In this document: positions 53,399 through 60,564 of the stretch, in pieces
Position numbering within the stretch: the first letter of the stretch is position 1
Layout: each line of letters opens with the position of its first letter
Source: Zhenpiania hominis
GTDB taxonomy: Bacteria > Bacillota > Clostridia > Peptostreptococcales > Anaerovoracaceae
Assembly: GCF_014333425.1 (NCBI RefSeq)
Contig: NZ_JACRYT010000019.1
Coordinates: 1-60,564, forward strand
Length of the DNA stretch: 60,564 nt
Direction of reading: 5' to 3'
Position numbers and translations under genes: made by a program
Notes under the pieces: generated by a model
The model's input: only the letters and a program-made list of their open reading frames with translations
Told to the model about the DNA's origin: nothing
Database searches by the model: none

Positions 53399-56300
53399 TT
53401 AATTACTTCTCCTACGACTATATACCATAAACACGCTTACAGCTGCTGCCATACCCATAATAGCAAGCATCGCTATTATATTGAAATCATCTCCCGTTTT
53501 AGCGTTGCTATCTTTAGGCTCATCTATAACAGGAATCGCTACAGCTGCCTTTTCATATCCACAAACTGTACACTCCTCATGTTTTGAACCCTCGACTGTT
53601 GTTGTTGCGTTCTTGTCTATCACCCACTTGAAAGTATGCGCCGCTATGCCCGTCTTGTCTCCACAAACTGTACACTCATGCCAGTGTCCATTCGCATCAC
53701 TGCTCCACTTATCTGAGTATGAGTGACCTACAGGATCTTTATAATCATCCACATACGATGCCTTACATATTTCACAAGTGTATGTCGTATATCCTTTATC
53801 AGTGCAAGTAGGCTTTGTCACTACTGGAACATATACATGCCCCTCAACAGTAATTCTGACTGCAGCACTTTCTACGGTGGCTGTCTTGCTATTTGTATCT
53901 TTAGCCGTTACCTTTACGGTATAATTACCCGTGTCAGAAACATTCAGAGTATTCGTTGTAGCACCTTCTATTTCATTTCCATCCTTTATCCACTGATATG
54001 TATAATCAAGGTCATCAAGTTTATGAGTGACCTTTACTGTTAGTATTGCATCAGTATCTTCATGAGTGGTCGTCTTATCGGCTTCAACTGATACATTTGG
54101 ATCATTTAACGACCATACAGCATATAACTTTGTCCTATTCTCAATCGTGTCGTTGTCAAAATCCCAAAGTTCCGTTTCGCCCTCTAAATGCCATCCGTCA
54201 AGTGTATATCCTATCTTTTCAGGAGCGGGAACATTGTTAGGATTAATAGTCTCTCCAATTATGACACCATGGCGATAATCAAGGTACTCTGTTCCATCTT
54301 CGTCATAGAAATATACAGGTTTTGCTTTCGCCCAAATAAGGCTCTGTCCCTCTATTTCTAAACCATCATAAATGTTTCCTGAATTAAAATGTTCAAGGTT
54401 CGGTGAGATTCCTACCGCATACTCTACAGCAGCGAGTCCCTCTATATTATTGCTCCTATTTATTTCGATTGAATTTATCGGTGTAAACGTATCTGTAACA
54501 TGAATAACATATCCATCTTCGTAATCATTTTGGTAGAATACATCTCCGACGATTTCAGGGCTACCGCTTAACTCAAGTCTTGGATAAGCACTGCTTCCAT
54601 TATATCCGTATATTCCTATAGCATGTCCTATATTTTCGTCAGTAGATACATTTTCCTTAATTGTTCCTCCTGAGATTTTGATATCTACAGGTCCAATATA
54701 AACGTATCCGAAAATTCCTGCGCCTGTCATTTTTGCTTCATTTCCTATAACAGAGCCTTTTTTCATTTCAAATTTAACGCCACCTTCAGCGACACTCTGC
54801 AAATATACACCTCCGCCATAGTATGTCGCTTTATTGCCGGAAATAGTTGTTCCGTCTAAAATAGCGGATACTACATCCTTTCCTCCAACAACAGCTATGC
54901 CTGCACCTTGTTCAGCAGTGTTTTCTCTTATCTCGCCGCCATTAAGGGTAACTGTACCTCTTTCACAGTATATTCCGCCTCCTAATGTCGATGCTATGTT
55001 TTCGGAAATGACACCTCCGTTTACTGTCGTTGTACCACAATTAAGTATGCCGCCGCCACCCCATCCGTTAGCACTACTATTATTTTTTATTTCACCACCA
55101 TTCATTGTTAAGGTGGCATTATTATTTACATACACTGCAGAGGTTTTGTTATTTATAATTTTAGTACCATCTTCAATAACTGAGGATCCGCCATTAGTAA
55201 TGAATACAAGATAACTGCCATAGCTAATCGATTCATTATTACCGTCTATCGTTGAGTCTAATATAGTAAGTTTGCCTCCATCAACAACGGAAAGCAGTAT
55301 TCCATCAAATCCTTCTGCACGCTTTATGTTTGCGTTCTCCAATGTATACTCGGAATCGATCGTTACAGTACCACAAATATATATAGTTCCATTTTCGGAA
55401 ACCAATTCAAGAGCTTTATCTAACGACTTCACGGCATTATCTTTATTCGCCCCATTATTATCATCATTACCGCTAGTGCCATTTAAAAATACTGTATTAT
55501 TTTCGACAACAACATATTTACCATCTACTATCTCTACTTTTAATCCTTTGTCCAAATACTTCTCAATATTCTCAGTGTGAGTGCCTCCTTTAACTAAGAG
55601 AGGTGCTTCTGTCGGATCATTAGTTTGCCATTTACCTACCGTGTTTCCTCCCTCTACAGTGATTGATGACTTCACACCATTCGGTTGAACATTTTTATCT
55701 GCCTTAATTGCCGCTTTACCGCCACTGATCGTTCCATCCTTTACAACAATCGTTCCTCCACTGTTATAAACATATAATCCATATCCTGTGGATGTATAAT
55801 TTCCAGAATCTATAGTCGCAATTCCATCCCAACTAACGCCTATGGCAGACGCAGAAAAATGACTTGGATTGCTACTATTTGTTACTTCAAATTCACAATT
55901 AGTAAATGTTGCATCCGATCCACAAACTTCAATACAAGGGCCTCCGCCAGCTGTTACCTGTACACCTTCAAAATTAAGCTTTGTGAGATACATAGTATCT
56001 GCAGCAAATGCCTGTCCTTCAGTGTTATAACTGCCGCCTTCGACATTCAATGTCATCACATCCGCTTCTGTCAAGAGAGTATTGGTGTCAAAAAATCTAT
56101 TATTCGATGTCATATCAACATTGTTAAAAACTACTGAAGACCCTGAACCATCAACAGTTCCATTTCTAACTATCTTGACAAATGAGCCATTGTAAGTGTC
56201 ACCACTATATGTACCGCCATTCAATGTCACATTGCTTACACCCATTATTTTTATAAACCCATAGGAGTTATTATTACTGTCAGGTATTAGCATGCCGCTT

Positions 56301-56800
56301 CCTTCGACAGTCCCGTTCACAATAAGTTCAGAGCCGATAACGTGTATAGCTCTTTCAGTCTGAATGTTATTCGTGACTGTATAACCAGCCAAATCAAGGG
56401 TTATCTTCTTTCCATTCTTTATTTCAACTATATTGTTAAGCGATATGTTGGCTCCTAATGTTATAGTTGTACTATCATTATCTGAAATTGATTCGATTGC
56501 GTCACGAAGCTCTTGTTCACTAGATACAACGCTATTAGTAGTTGTTACGTCAGCATCATAGTTCGCATTATTTTCTGTTTCTGTTTTATTTTCTACAGAG
56601 TCTTTTGCATTCTCCTTCTCTATTTCATCTTCTTTACTCGGCAAAGTTTTGTCATTCGGAGTTTCGTTATCCTCTTCTGACACTAGATTATTCTGCTGAT
56701 TCTCTATCGTGCTGATTTCATCACCAAAGGAGATACTTGGTATCATAGTAAATACAAGCATCATAGATAGAATTATCGCTATGCTTTTATGTCTAAACAT
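53399..56800 (-). CDS. Large cell-surface protein: beta-helix, InlB-type and Ig-like repeats
   Basis: A 1133-aa exported protein. The signal peptide is at 1-26. A low-complexity acidic linker precedes a right-handed beta-helix of about 700 residues (many TLNGGEIREN, TVNGGVISEN and MNGGEIKNN turns). A Listeria-Bacteroides/InlB-type repeat follows at about 865-930 (GYTLDGWHLEGE), then an Ig-like domain. Two CxxC repeats come next (CTDKGYTTYTCEIC; HWHECTVCGDKTG). A C-terminal helix with NAKTGDD and RRRSN resembles a degenerate sortase anchor. The ATG follows GGGGGAG. The gene is AT-rich relative to its surroundings. Adhesion is likely but unproven. Confidence 0.85.
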   Translation of the reverse strand: MFRHKSIAIILSMMLVFTMIPSISFGDEISTIENQQNNLVSEEDNETPNDKTLPSKEDEIEKENAKDSVENKTETENNANYDADVTTTNSVVSSEQELRDAIESISDNDSTTITLGANISLNNIVEIKNGKKITLDLAGYTVTNNIQTERAIHVIGSELIVNGTVEGSGMLIPDSNNNSYGFIKIMGVSNVTLNGGTYSGDTYNGSFVKIVRNGTVDGSGSSVVFNNVDMTSNNRFFDTNTLLTEADVMTLNVEGGSYNTEGQAFAADTMYLTKLNFEGVQVTAGGGPCIEVCGSDATFTNCEFEVTNSSNPSHFSASAIGVSWDGIATIDSGNYTSTGYGLYVYNSGGTIVVKDGTISGGKAAIKADKNVQPNGVKSSITVEGGNTVGKWQTNDPTEAPLLVKGGTHTENIEKYLDKGLKVEIVDGKYVVVENNTVFLNGTSGNDDNNGANKDNAVKSLDKALELVSENGTIYICGTVTIDSEYTLENANIKRAEGFDGILLSVVDGGKLTILDSTIDGNNESISYGSYLVFITNGGSSVIEDGTKIINNKTSAVYVNNNATLTMNGGEIKNNSSANGWGGGGILNCGTTTVNGGVISENIASTLGGGIYCERGTVTLNGGEIRENTAEQGAGIAVVGGKDVVSAILDGTTISGNKATYYGGGVYLQSVAEGGVKFEMKKGSVIGNEAKMTGAGIFGYVYIGPVDIKISGGTIKENVSTDENIGHAIGIYGYNGSSAYPRLELSGSPEIVGDVFYQNDYEDGYVIHVTDTFTPINSIEINRSNNIEGLAAVEYAVGISPNLEHFNSGNIYDGLEIEGQSLIWAKAKPVYFYDEDGTEYLDYRHGVIIGETINPNNVPAPEKIGYTLDGWHLEGETELWDFDNDTIENRTKLYAVWSLNDPNVSVEADKTTTHEDTDAILTVKVTHKLDDLDYTYQWIKDGNEIEGATTNTLNVSDTGNYTVKVTAKDTNSKTATVESAAVRITVEGHVYVPVVTKPTCTDKGYTTYTCEICKASYVDDYKDPVGHSYSDKWSSDANGHWHECTVCGDKTGIAAHTFKWVIDKNATTTVEGSKHEECTVCGYEKAAVAIPVIDEPKDSNAKTGDDFNIIAMLAIMGMAAAVSVFMVYSRRRSN

Positions 56801-56844
56801 AACACTCCCCCATTTTATAATTATTATAAAAACGATAACTATAA

Positions 56845-56878
56845 TTATAATACAACTATATCACGTTATCCCCCCCCC
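56845..56878 (-). promoter_or_regulatory. Surface-protein promoter with a run of eight G at the -35
   Basis: Minus-strand TATAAT (56845-56850) with a 17-bp spacer from GGGATA, whose G bases belong to the run 56871-56878. Slippage in the run would change the -35 region. Confidence 0.4.
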
Positions 56879-57027
56879 GTCAATGAGGAGTGTTATCCGT
56901 TCCTATTTTATGAGTAAACGGTAAATAGGTGTGGGCAGGCGACATGGCAGAACTGGAGTAGTATCATTTAAATGCAGTCGTTAAATCCACCAAAAGATGA
57001 TAATATATCATTAAGGAAGGTGGAGAC

Positions 57028-57318
57028 ATGCAATACGATAAGGAATTCAAACTACAGGCTCTTGAACTGTCCGATGAAATTGGCGTCAAGGTAGCTGCAG
57101 ATCAACTCGGCATCAAGTATTACACACTTGCCGACTGGCGTCGTCAGCGCAAGGCTCGCGGCGAAGAAGCTTTCGTTGGCAGTGGTAACAAAATGATGCC
57201 GCTCAGCGAGAAGGATCGTCGCATTAAGGAACTGGAAGCGGAACTTCGGGAAACCAAGCGAGCGAACGATATACTCAAGGAGGCTCTCGGTTTTTTCGCA
57301 CAAAGCCGACAGAAGTGA
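57028..57318 (+). CDS. IS3-family transposase OrfA
   Basis: A 96-aa protein with an HTH_Tnp_1 fold (residues 5-45; GVKVAADQLGIKYYTLADWR) and a C-terminal leucine-zipper-like coil (IKELEAELRETKRANDILKE). It binds the IS ends. The ATG follows AAGGAAGGTGGAG. A T6 run near its end (57290-57295) may support frameshifting into orfB. Confidence 0.9.
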   Translation: MQYDKEFKLQALELSDEIGVKVAADQLGIKYYTLADWRRQRKARGEEAFVGSGNKMMPLSEKDRRIKELEAELRETKRANDILKEALGFFAQSRQK

Positions 57319-58211
57319 GAGCTCGGAAACGTTTTGAGTTCATTAGCGAATACAGCAGCAGATGGCCTGTAAGCGTTATGTGCGATGTCCTGCACGTGAG
57401 CGAGACCGGTTATTACAGATTCAAAAGAAATCTCGGCAATCCCAGCAAGGACGCTGTTCTTTCGGCAGTTATGCAGGAAATACTCGATGAGTATATATAC
57501 AACGATAACTACGGTGTAGATCGAATGCAGATAGCACTTCGAAATCTCGGGTACAAGGTTGGCAAGCGCAGGATAGCCAGAATCATGAAGGAAAATGGTT
57601 GGCTTCATGAACGTAAGCGCCGTCCGAAAGGCTTAACCAAGGCAACTACTGAAATACAGGAGAAGGAAAACCTAATCAAACAAGATTTCAGGTCAGATCG
57701 GCCGTATCAGAAGTTGCTTACCGACATATCTCAGATATCGTGCCGTGACGGCAAACTATACATATCTCCAATAATGGATTGCTTTAACGGAGAAATACTT
57801 TCTCTGGTAATGCGAAGCAATATGTGCAAAGAACTGTGCATTGATACATTCAATGCAGCAGCCAAAAGGTTTCCTTTGAACGGAGCCATACTCCATTCAG
57901 ATCGCGGAAGCCAGTATACAAGTGAAACATTCCGTGAAGAACTCAATAATGCAGGTGTTCTGCAGAGCCTCAGTGGCGTTAACCGCTGCTTTGATAACGC
58001 CGGGATGGAAAGCTTCTTCGCTACTCTCAAGAAGGAACTCCTCTACAGGATTCCAACATACAAGATGAAGATGGAAGAAGTTAAAGTAATTGTTTTCAGA
58101 TATGTCTTTATCTACTACAACCGGATAAGGATATACACTTCAAATCCGGATGGCCTCCCGCCAGCAGCTTACAGGAGACGTCTGGAACAACCGTTAGCAG
58201 AAGCTGCTTAA
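57315..58211 (+). CDS. IS3-family transposase OrfB (DDE integrase)
   Basis: A 298-aa catalytic subunit: an N-terminal HTH_21 segment (YGVDRMQIALRNLGYKVGKR) and an rve domain with the DDE triad: D in LLTDISQ, D in HSDRGSQYTS, E in GMESFFATLKKE. The likely start is GTG at 57315, overlapping the orfA stop by 4 bp, or it is made as an OrfAB frameshift fusion. Confidence 0.92.
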   Translation: MRARKRFEFISEYSSRWPVSVMCDVLHVSETGYYRFKRNLGNPSKDAVLSAVMQEILDEYIYNDNYGVDRMQIALRNLGYKVGKRRIARIMKENGWLHERKRRPKGLTKATTEIQEKENLIKQDFRSDRPYQKLLTDISQISCRDGKLYISPIMDCFNGEILSLVMRSNMCKELCIDTFNAAAKRFPLNGAILHSDRGSQYTSETFREELNNAGVLQSLSGVNRCFDNAGMESFFATLKKELLYRIPTYKMKMEEVKVIVFRYVFIYYNRIRIYTSNPDGLPPAAYRRRLEQPLAEAA

Positions 58212-58323
58212 TTTTGTGGGTTTAAAGACTGCACAAATATTGACAACTCCAACCCCCCAAAAAGAAACGCTACGCAAACTTTTCGTTCTTTTTCGGAAAA
58301 ATGAAGCGAAGTTTAAAAACGCA

Positions 58324-58359
58324 TTTGGGACAGCGTTTTGTCCCAACCGCTGTCCCAAA
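58324..58359. repeat. Strong hairpin between the IS and the tsf terminator
   Basis: TTTGGGACAGCG and CGCTGTCCCAAA are perfect 12-bp arms. On the plus strand six A follow; no T run is present on either side, so its role is unclear. It could belong to the islet end. Confidence 0.5.
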
Positions 58360-58424
58360 AAATCCCCCAAATCACCCTGTTATTTGCGCTAAATTATGAT
58401 AATCTGCGAACTTCTCCCAAACGT

Positions 58425-58470
58425 AAAAAACCCTTGAAAAATCAGGATCTAAGACCGTTTTTCAAGGGTT
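58425..58470 (-). terminator. Terminator of the rpsB-tsf operon
   Basis: On the minus strand AACCCTTGAAAAA pairs with TTTTTCAAGGGTT, followed by TTTTTT; it begins 33 bp after the tsf stop. Confidence 0.85.
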
Positions 58471-58502
58471 CTCGTCTTTTGTTTACTTCTTCATCTGTTT
58501 TG

Positions 58503-59426
58503 CTACTTTTTCGCCGCTGCCTGCTGAGCCGCTACTTCAGCCGCGAAGTCTTCTTCTTTCTTTTCGATTCCTTCGCCGACTTCGTAACGGATCATTTCCG
58601 CTACTTTCATATCTTTACCCAGCTCTTTGCCTGCTTCCGCAACGTACTGCGCTACCGTCAGGTCGCCGTTTTTAACGAATTTCTGGTCAACCAGGCATAC
58701 TTCCTTCAGGATTGCCTTTACTTTGCCCGGAATGATTCTTTCCAGCAGATTTTCCGGTTTGCCTTCATTCAGCAGCTGCTGTTTTGCGATTTCCTTTTCG
58801 GATTCCAGCCATGCCGGATCTACCTGAGTTTCGTCCAGGAATTTCGGATTCATGGACGCAACCTGCATTGCCACGTCTTTTCCTGTTACCTGAATTTCAT
58901 CCGCAGTCGCTTCTGTTTCCAGTCCCACGATAACGCCGATGGTGCCGCCGCCGTGGATATATCCGGTGTAAACAACGCCCGGTGTGTTCAGCTTCTGGAA
59001 TCTGCGGATATTCATGTTCTCGCCGATAGTAGCGATCTTGTTGTTGAGAGCGTCCTGCACGGTTCCTTCGCCTTCATACGGAAGAGCCATGAACGCGTCC
59101 ATATCCGCGGCGTCGGATTCCAGCGCCATCTTTGCCAGTGTATCTACAAAGTTAATGAATTCTTCGTTTTTTGCGACAAAGTCAGTCTCGGAGTTTACTT
59201 CTACAATTGCCGCCGCTTTTCCATCTGCGGAGAACGCGGTTTTTACCAGTCCCATCGCCGCGATTCTTCCTGCTTTTTTCGCAGCTTTGGCAAGACCTTT
59301 CTCTCTTAAGAGTTCTACCGCTTTATCAATATCGCCGTCCGTTTCGACCAGTACTTTCTTACAGTCCATCATACCTGCGCCTGTCATTTCGCGCAGCTGT
59401 TTTACTAATTGTGCTGTTACAGCCAT
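58503..59426 (-). CDS. tsf: Elongation factor Ts
   Basis: A 307-aa guanine-exchange factor for EF-Tu. The N-terminal UBA-like module is VKQLREMTGAGMMDCKKVLV (residues 8-27), followed by the TDFVAKNEEF motif at about 80-90 and the dimerisation/core domains up to EVGEGIEKKEEDF. The C-terminal Ala/Lys-rich tail (AAQQAAAKK) is what is copied at 51427-51478. It is 17 bp downstream of rpsB, the usual operon order. Confidence 0.97.
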   Translation of the reverse strand: MAVTAQLVKQLREMTGAGMMDCKKVLVETDGDIDKAVELLREKGLAKAAKKAGRIAAMGLVKTAFSADGKAAAIVEVNSETDFVAKNEEFINFVDTLAKMALESDAADMDAFMALPYEGEGTVQDALNNKIATIGENMNIRRFQKLNTPGVVYTGYIHGGGTIGVIVGLETEATADEIQVTGKDVAMQVASMNPKFLDETQVDPAWLESEKEIAKQQLLNEGKPENLLERIIPGKVKAILKEVCLVDQKFVKNGDLTVAQYVAEAGKELGKDMKVAEMIRYEVGEGIEKKEEDFAAEVAAQQAAAKK

Positions 59427-59443
59427 GTGTTTCTCCTCCTCAA

Positions 59444-60250
59444 TTATTCTTCCGTATCTGCCGCTTCCTCAGCTTCGCCTTCTGCTGCCTTTACAGCAGC
59501 CTCTTCCTCTGCTACTTCCTGCTCCGCGGCTTCTGTGGAACCTTCCGTTTCGCCTTCATCAAAGCTTTCACCCTGTTTTGCTTCGATAATCGCGTCAGCC
59601 ATCTTGCCCGCAATCAGTTTTACCGCGCGGATCGCGTCGTCGTTAGCCGGGATAATATAATCCACATCGTCCGGATCACAGTTTGTATCTACAATTCCCA
59701 CTACAGGGATCCCCAGAATTCTCGCTTCTTTTACCGCGATCTTTTCTTTCTTCGGATCAACAACGAAAACAGCGCCCGGCATTCCCTTCATATCTTTAAT
59801 TCCGCCCAGGAATTTTTCCAGCTTTTCCAGTTCCAGTCTCAGTTTGCTGACTTCCTTTTTGGAAAGCTTTTCAAAAGTCCCGTCTTCTTCCATCGCCTGA
59901 ATGTCACGCAGTCTCTTGATTCTTGCGGAAATGGTTTTGTAGTTGGTCAGCATACCGCCCAGCCATCTCTGGTTTACATAGAACTGTCCGCATCTTTTCG
60001 CCTCGTCTACGATTGCGGCCTGCGCCTGCTTCTTTGTTCCTACGAACAGAATCGGCTTTCCGGATTCTGCCACTTCCTTCATAAAGTCATAGGCTTCTTC
60101 GATCTTCTTTACTGTTTTCTGCAGGTCGATGATATAGATCCCGTTTCTTTCCGTAAAGATGTACGGAGCCATTTTCGGGTTCCATCTTCTGGTCTGGTGT
60201 CCAAAATGCACACCTGCTTCAAGCAACTGTTTCATTGAAATTACTGACAT
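59444..60250 (-). CDS. rpsB: 30S ribosomal protein S2
   Basis: A 268-aa protein of the small subunit. Signatures are [20 protein letters not shown] at the start and [20 protein letters not shown] with [20 protein letters not shown] later. The C-terminus has an acidic extension of about 40 residues. The ATG at 60250 follows GGAGGAAAAGAAT; the frame to 60280 is rejected. First gene of the rpsB-tsf operon. Confidence 0.97.
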   Translation of the reverse strand: MSVISMKQLLEAGVHFGHQTRRWNPKMAPYIFTERNGIYIIDLQKTVKKIEEAYDFMKEVAESGKPILFVGTKKQAQAAIVDEAKRCGQFYVNQRWLGGMLTNYKTISARIKRLRDIQAMEEDGTFEKLSKKEVSKLRLELEKLEKFLGGIKDMKGMPGAVFVVDPKKEKIAVKEARILGIPVVGIVDTNCDPDDVDYIIPANDDAIRAVKLIAGKMADAIIEAKQGESFDEGETEGSTEAAEQEVAEEEAAVKAAEGEAEEAADTEE

Positions 60251-60390
60251 ATTCTTTTCCTCCTGGTTTTCTGCCTCCACCGCATGTCGCCCTAAAAGAA
60301 ACCGGAAATTCCGGCACCGCTTTTAAGTGATGCGGTGTGCGTATTTAAATAATTTTTTCCGTTCTGTAAAACTGGACAGAACCGTTAAAT
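60251..60390 (-). promoter_or_regulatory. rpsB leader
   Basis: About 140 nt between promoter and start codon with a hairpin around GCCGGAATTTCCGG. Leaders of this length in rpsB operons commonly serve S2 autoregulation, but I do not recognise the conserved fold here. Confidence 0.4.
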
Positions 60391-60419
60391 ATGATACTAC
60401 ATATTCGTTGAAATTGCAA
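60391..60419 (-). promoter_or_regulatory. Promoter of rpsB-tsf
   Basis: Minus-strand TTGCAA, 17-bp spacer, TATCAT. Confidence 0.6.
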
Positions 60420-60472
60420 GGCATTTTCGTAAAAATTACTAATTTTATGGTTCACATATGATAATGTCTTAG

Positions 60473-60564
60473 TATACCACAAAAGAAAATGTCCCGAATG
60501 TGGTATAATTATCCTCCTATGAGACTTATGAACAGGAGGAAATCATTATCAGAAAGGTAGAACT
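60473..60564 (+). promoter_or_regulatory. Regulated promoter and start of the next gene
   Basis: TATACCAC (60473-60480) and GTGGTATA (60500-60507) form a perfect inverted repeat overlapping the TATAAT box at 60504-60509, suggesting a repressor site. AGGAGG at 60535-60540 lies before codons that could begin ATT ATC AGA AAG at about 60546. The gene is cut by the window edge and cannot be identified. Confidence 0.4.

Larger units (their letters stand above)
56954..58252 (+). mobile_element. IS3-family insertion sequence, about 1.3 kb
   Basis: It contains orfA and orfB of an IS3-type transposase. Imperfect terminal inverted repeats of about 36 bp start TGGAGT at 56954 and end ACTCCA at 58252 (shared core GCAGTC.TTAAA.CCAC). 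A target duplication is not clear. The DDE residues are intact, so it may be active. Confidence 0.75.
51223..58482. mobile_element. Islet bounded by duplicated tsf 3' end/terminator
   Basis: The copies at 51223-51311 and 58392-58482 align almost end to end, with identical blocks of 25 and 28 bp. The DNA between them holds fragments of a DNA-binding ATPase and a sigma-like protein of mobile-element type, a large surface-protein gene and an IS3 element. This fits an island inserted at the 3' end of tsf that has lost its integrase. Confidence 0.5.

Noticed and set aside
54834..55580. Plus-strand frames within the surface-protein gene, rich in Pro/Ser
   Set aside because: Antisense of the beta-helix repeats.
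53399..56800. Repeated turns of the surface protein considered as a CRISPR-like or tandem DNA repeat
   Set aside because: The repetition is at protein level (beta-helix turns) and the DNA units differ in sequence and spacing.
58253..58425. Possible small gene between the IS and tsf
   Set aside because: No open frame with a start signal; only hairpins and the terminator are visible.
59171..60238. 355-aa plus-strand frame opposite tsf and rpsB
   Set aside because: Antisense to two essential genes with canonical motifs.

Overview
The window is a chromosomal segment of a Bacillota bacterium, most likely an anaerobic member of the Clostridia and possibly near Anaerovoracaceae/Family XIII (low-confidence inference). 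Supporting signs are a SAM-I riboswitch before metK, a CwlD-type amidase, type III glutamine synthetase, an ANTAR regulator, 3D-domain wall proteins, an AlaX-L editing protein and strong AGGAGG ribosome sites.

Layout. 1-3.7 kb: a double-HTH regulator and a secreted DUF6273/Ig-like/FN3 protein. 3.8-11.6 kb: a degraded locus (metA tail, MFS fragment, 5'-truncated XRE-membrane protein) carrying a Tn4451-type mobilizable element of about 6.6 kb (4422-11036) with TnpX-like serine recombinase, TnpW, MobV relaxase, RepA fragment, XRE repressor and a methyltransferase cargo gene. 11.6-15.2 kb: metal homeostasis (P1B ATPase, TetR regulator, ZIP transporter). 15.2-21 kb: nitrogen assimilation (ANTAR protein, short glutamine synthetase, GSIII, asparagine synthase). 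21-27.8 kb: small membrane proteins, a Vat/CatB-like acetyltransferase with an apparent leader-peptide attenuator, a two-component system, and an Abi_2-like remnant. 27.8-42.4 kb: housekeeping and envelope genes (aspartate kinase, metK, serine hydrolase, aldo/keto reductase, CHAP protein, saccharopine-dehydrogenase-like enzyme, AraC regulator, CwlD, AlaX, two 3D proteins). 42.5-51 kb: a flippase, then a decay zone (EFR1 ferredoxin, flavodoxin and MerR remnants), an SMR efflux pair, Ogt, a carboxymuconolactone decarboxylase and an MBL hydrolase. 51.2-58.5 kb: an islet lying against the 3' end of tsf, holding gene fragments, a 1133-aa surface protein and an IS3-family element. 58.5-60.3 kb: tsf and rpsB.

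Two themes run through the window. First, many genes carry internal deletions, often with a frame change, while the conserved parts on each side remain recognisable; this suggests ongoing gene loss by short deletions. Second, the accessory DNA uses recognisable sites: the Tn4451-like element appears to sit in the loop of a long palindrome, and the 51-58 kb islet is bounded by copies of the tsf 3' end and its terminator. No tRNA, rRNA or CRISPR array was found. No complete, clearly undescribed system is visible. The most testable new points are the acetyltransferase attenuator, the tsf-end islet, the palindromic target of the mobile element and the Abi_2 remnant behind an RNA-like leader.
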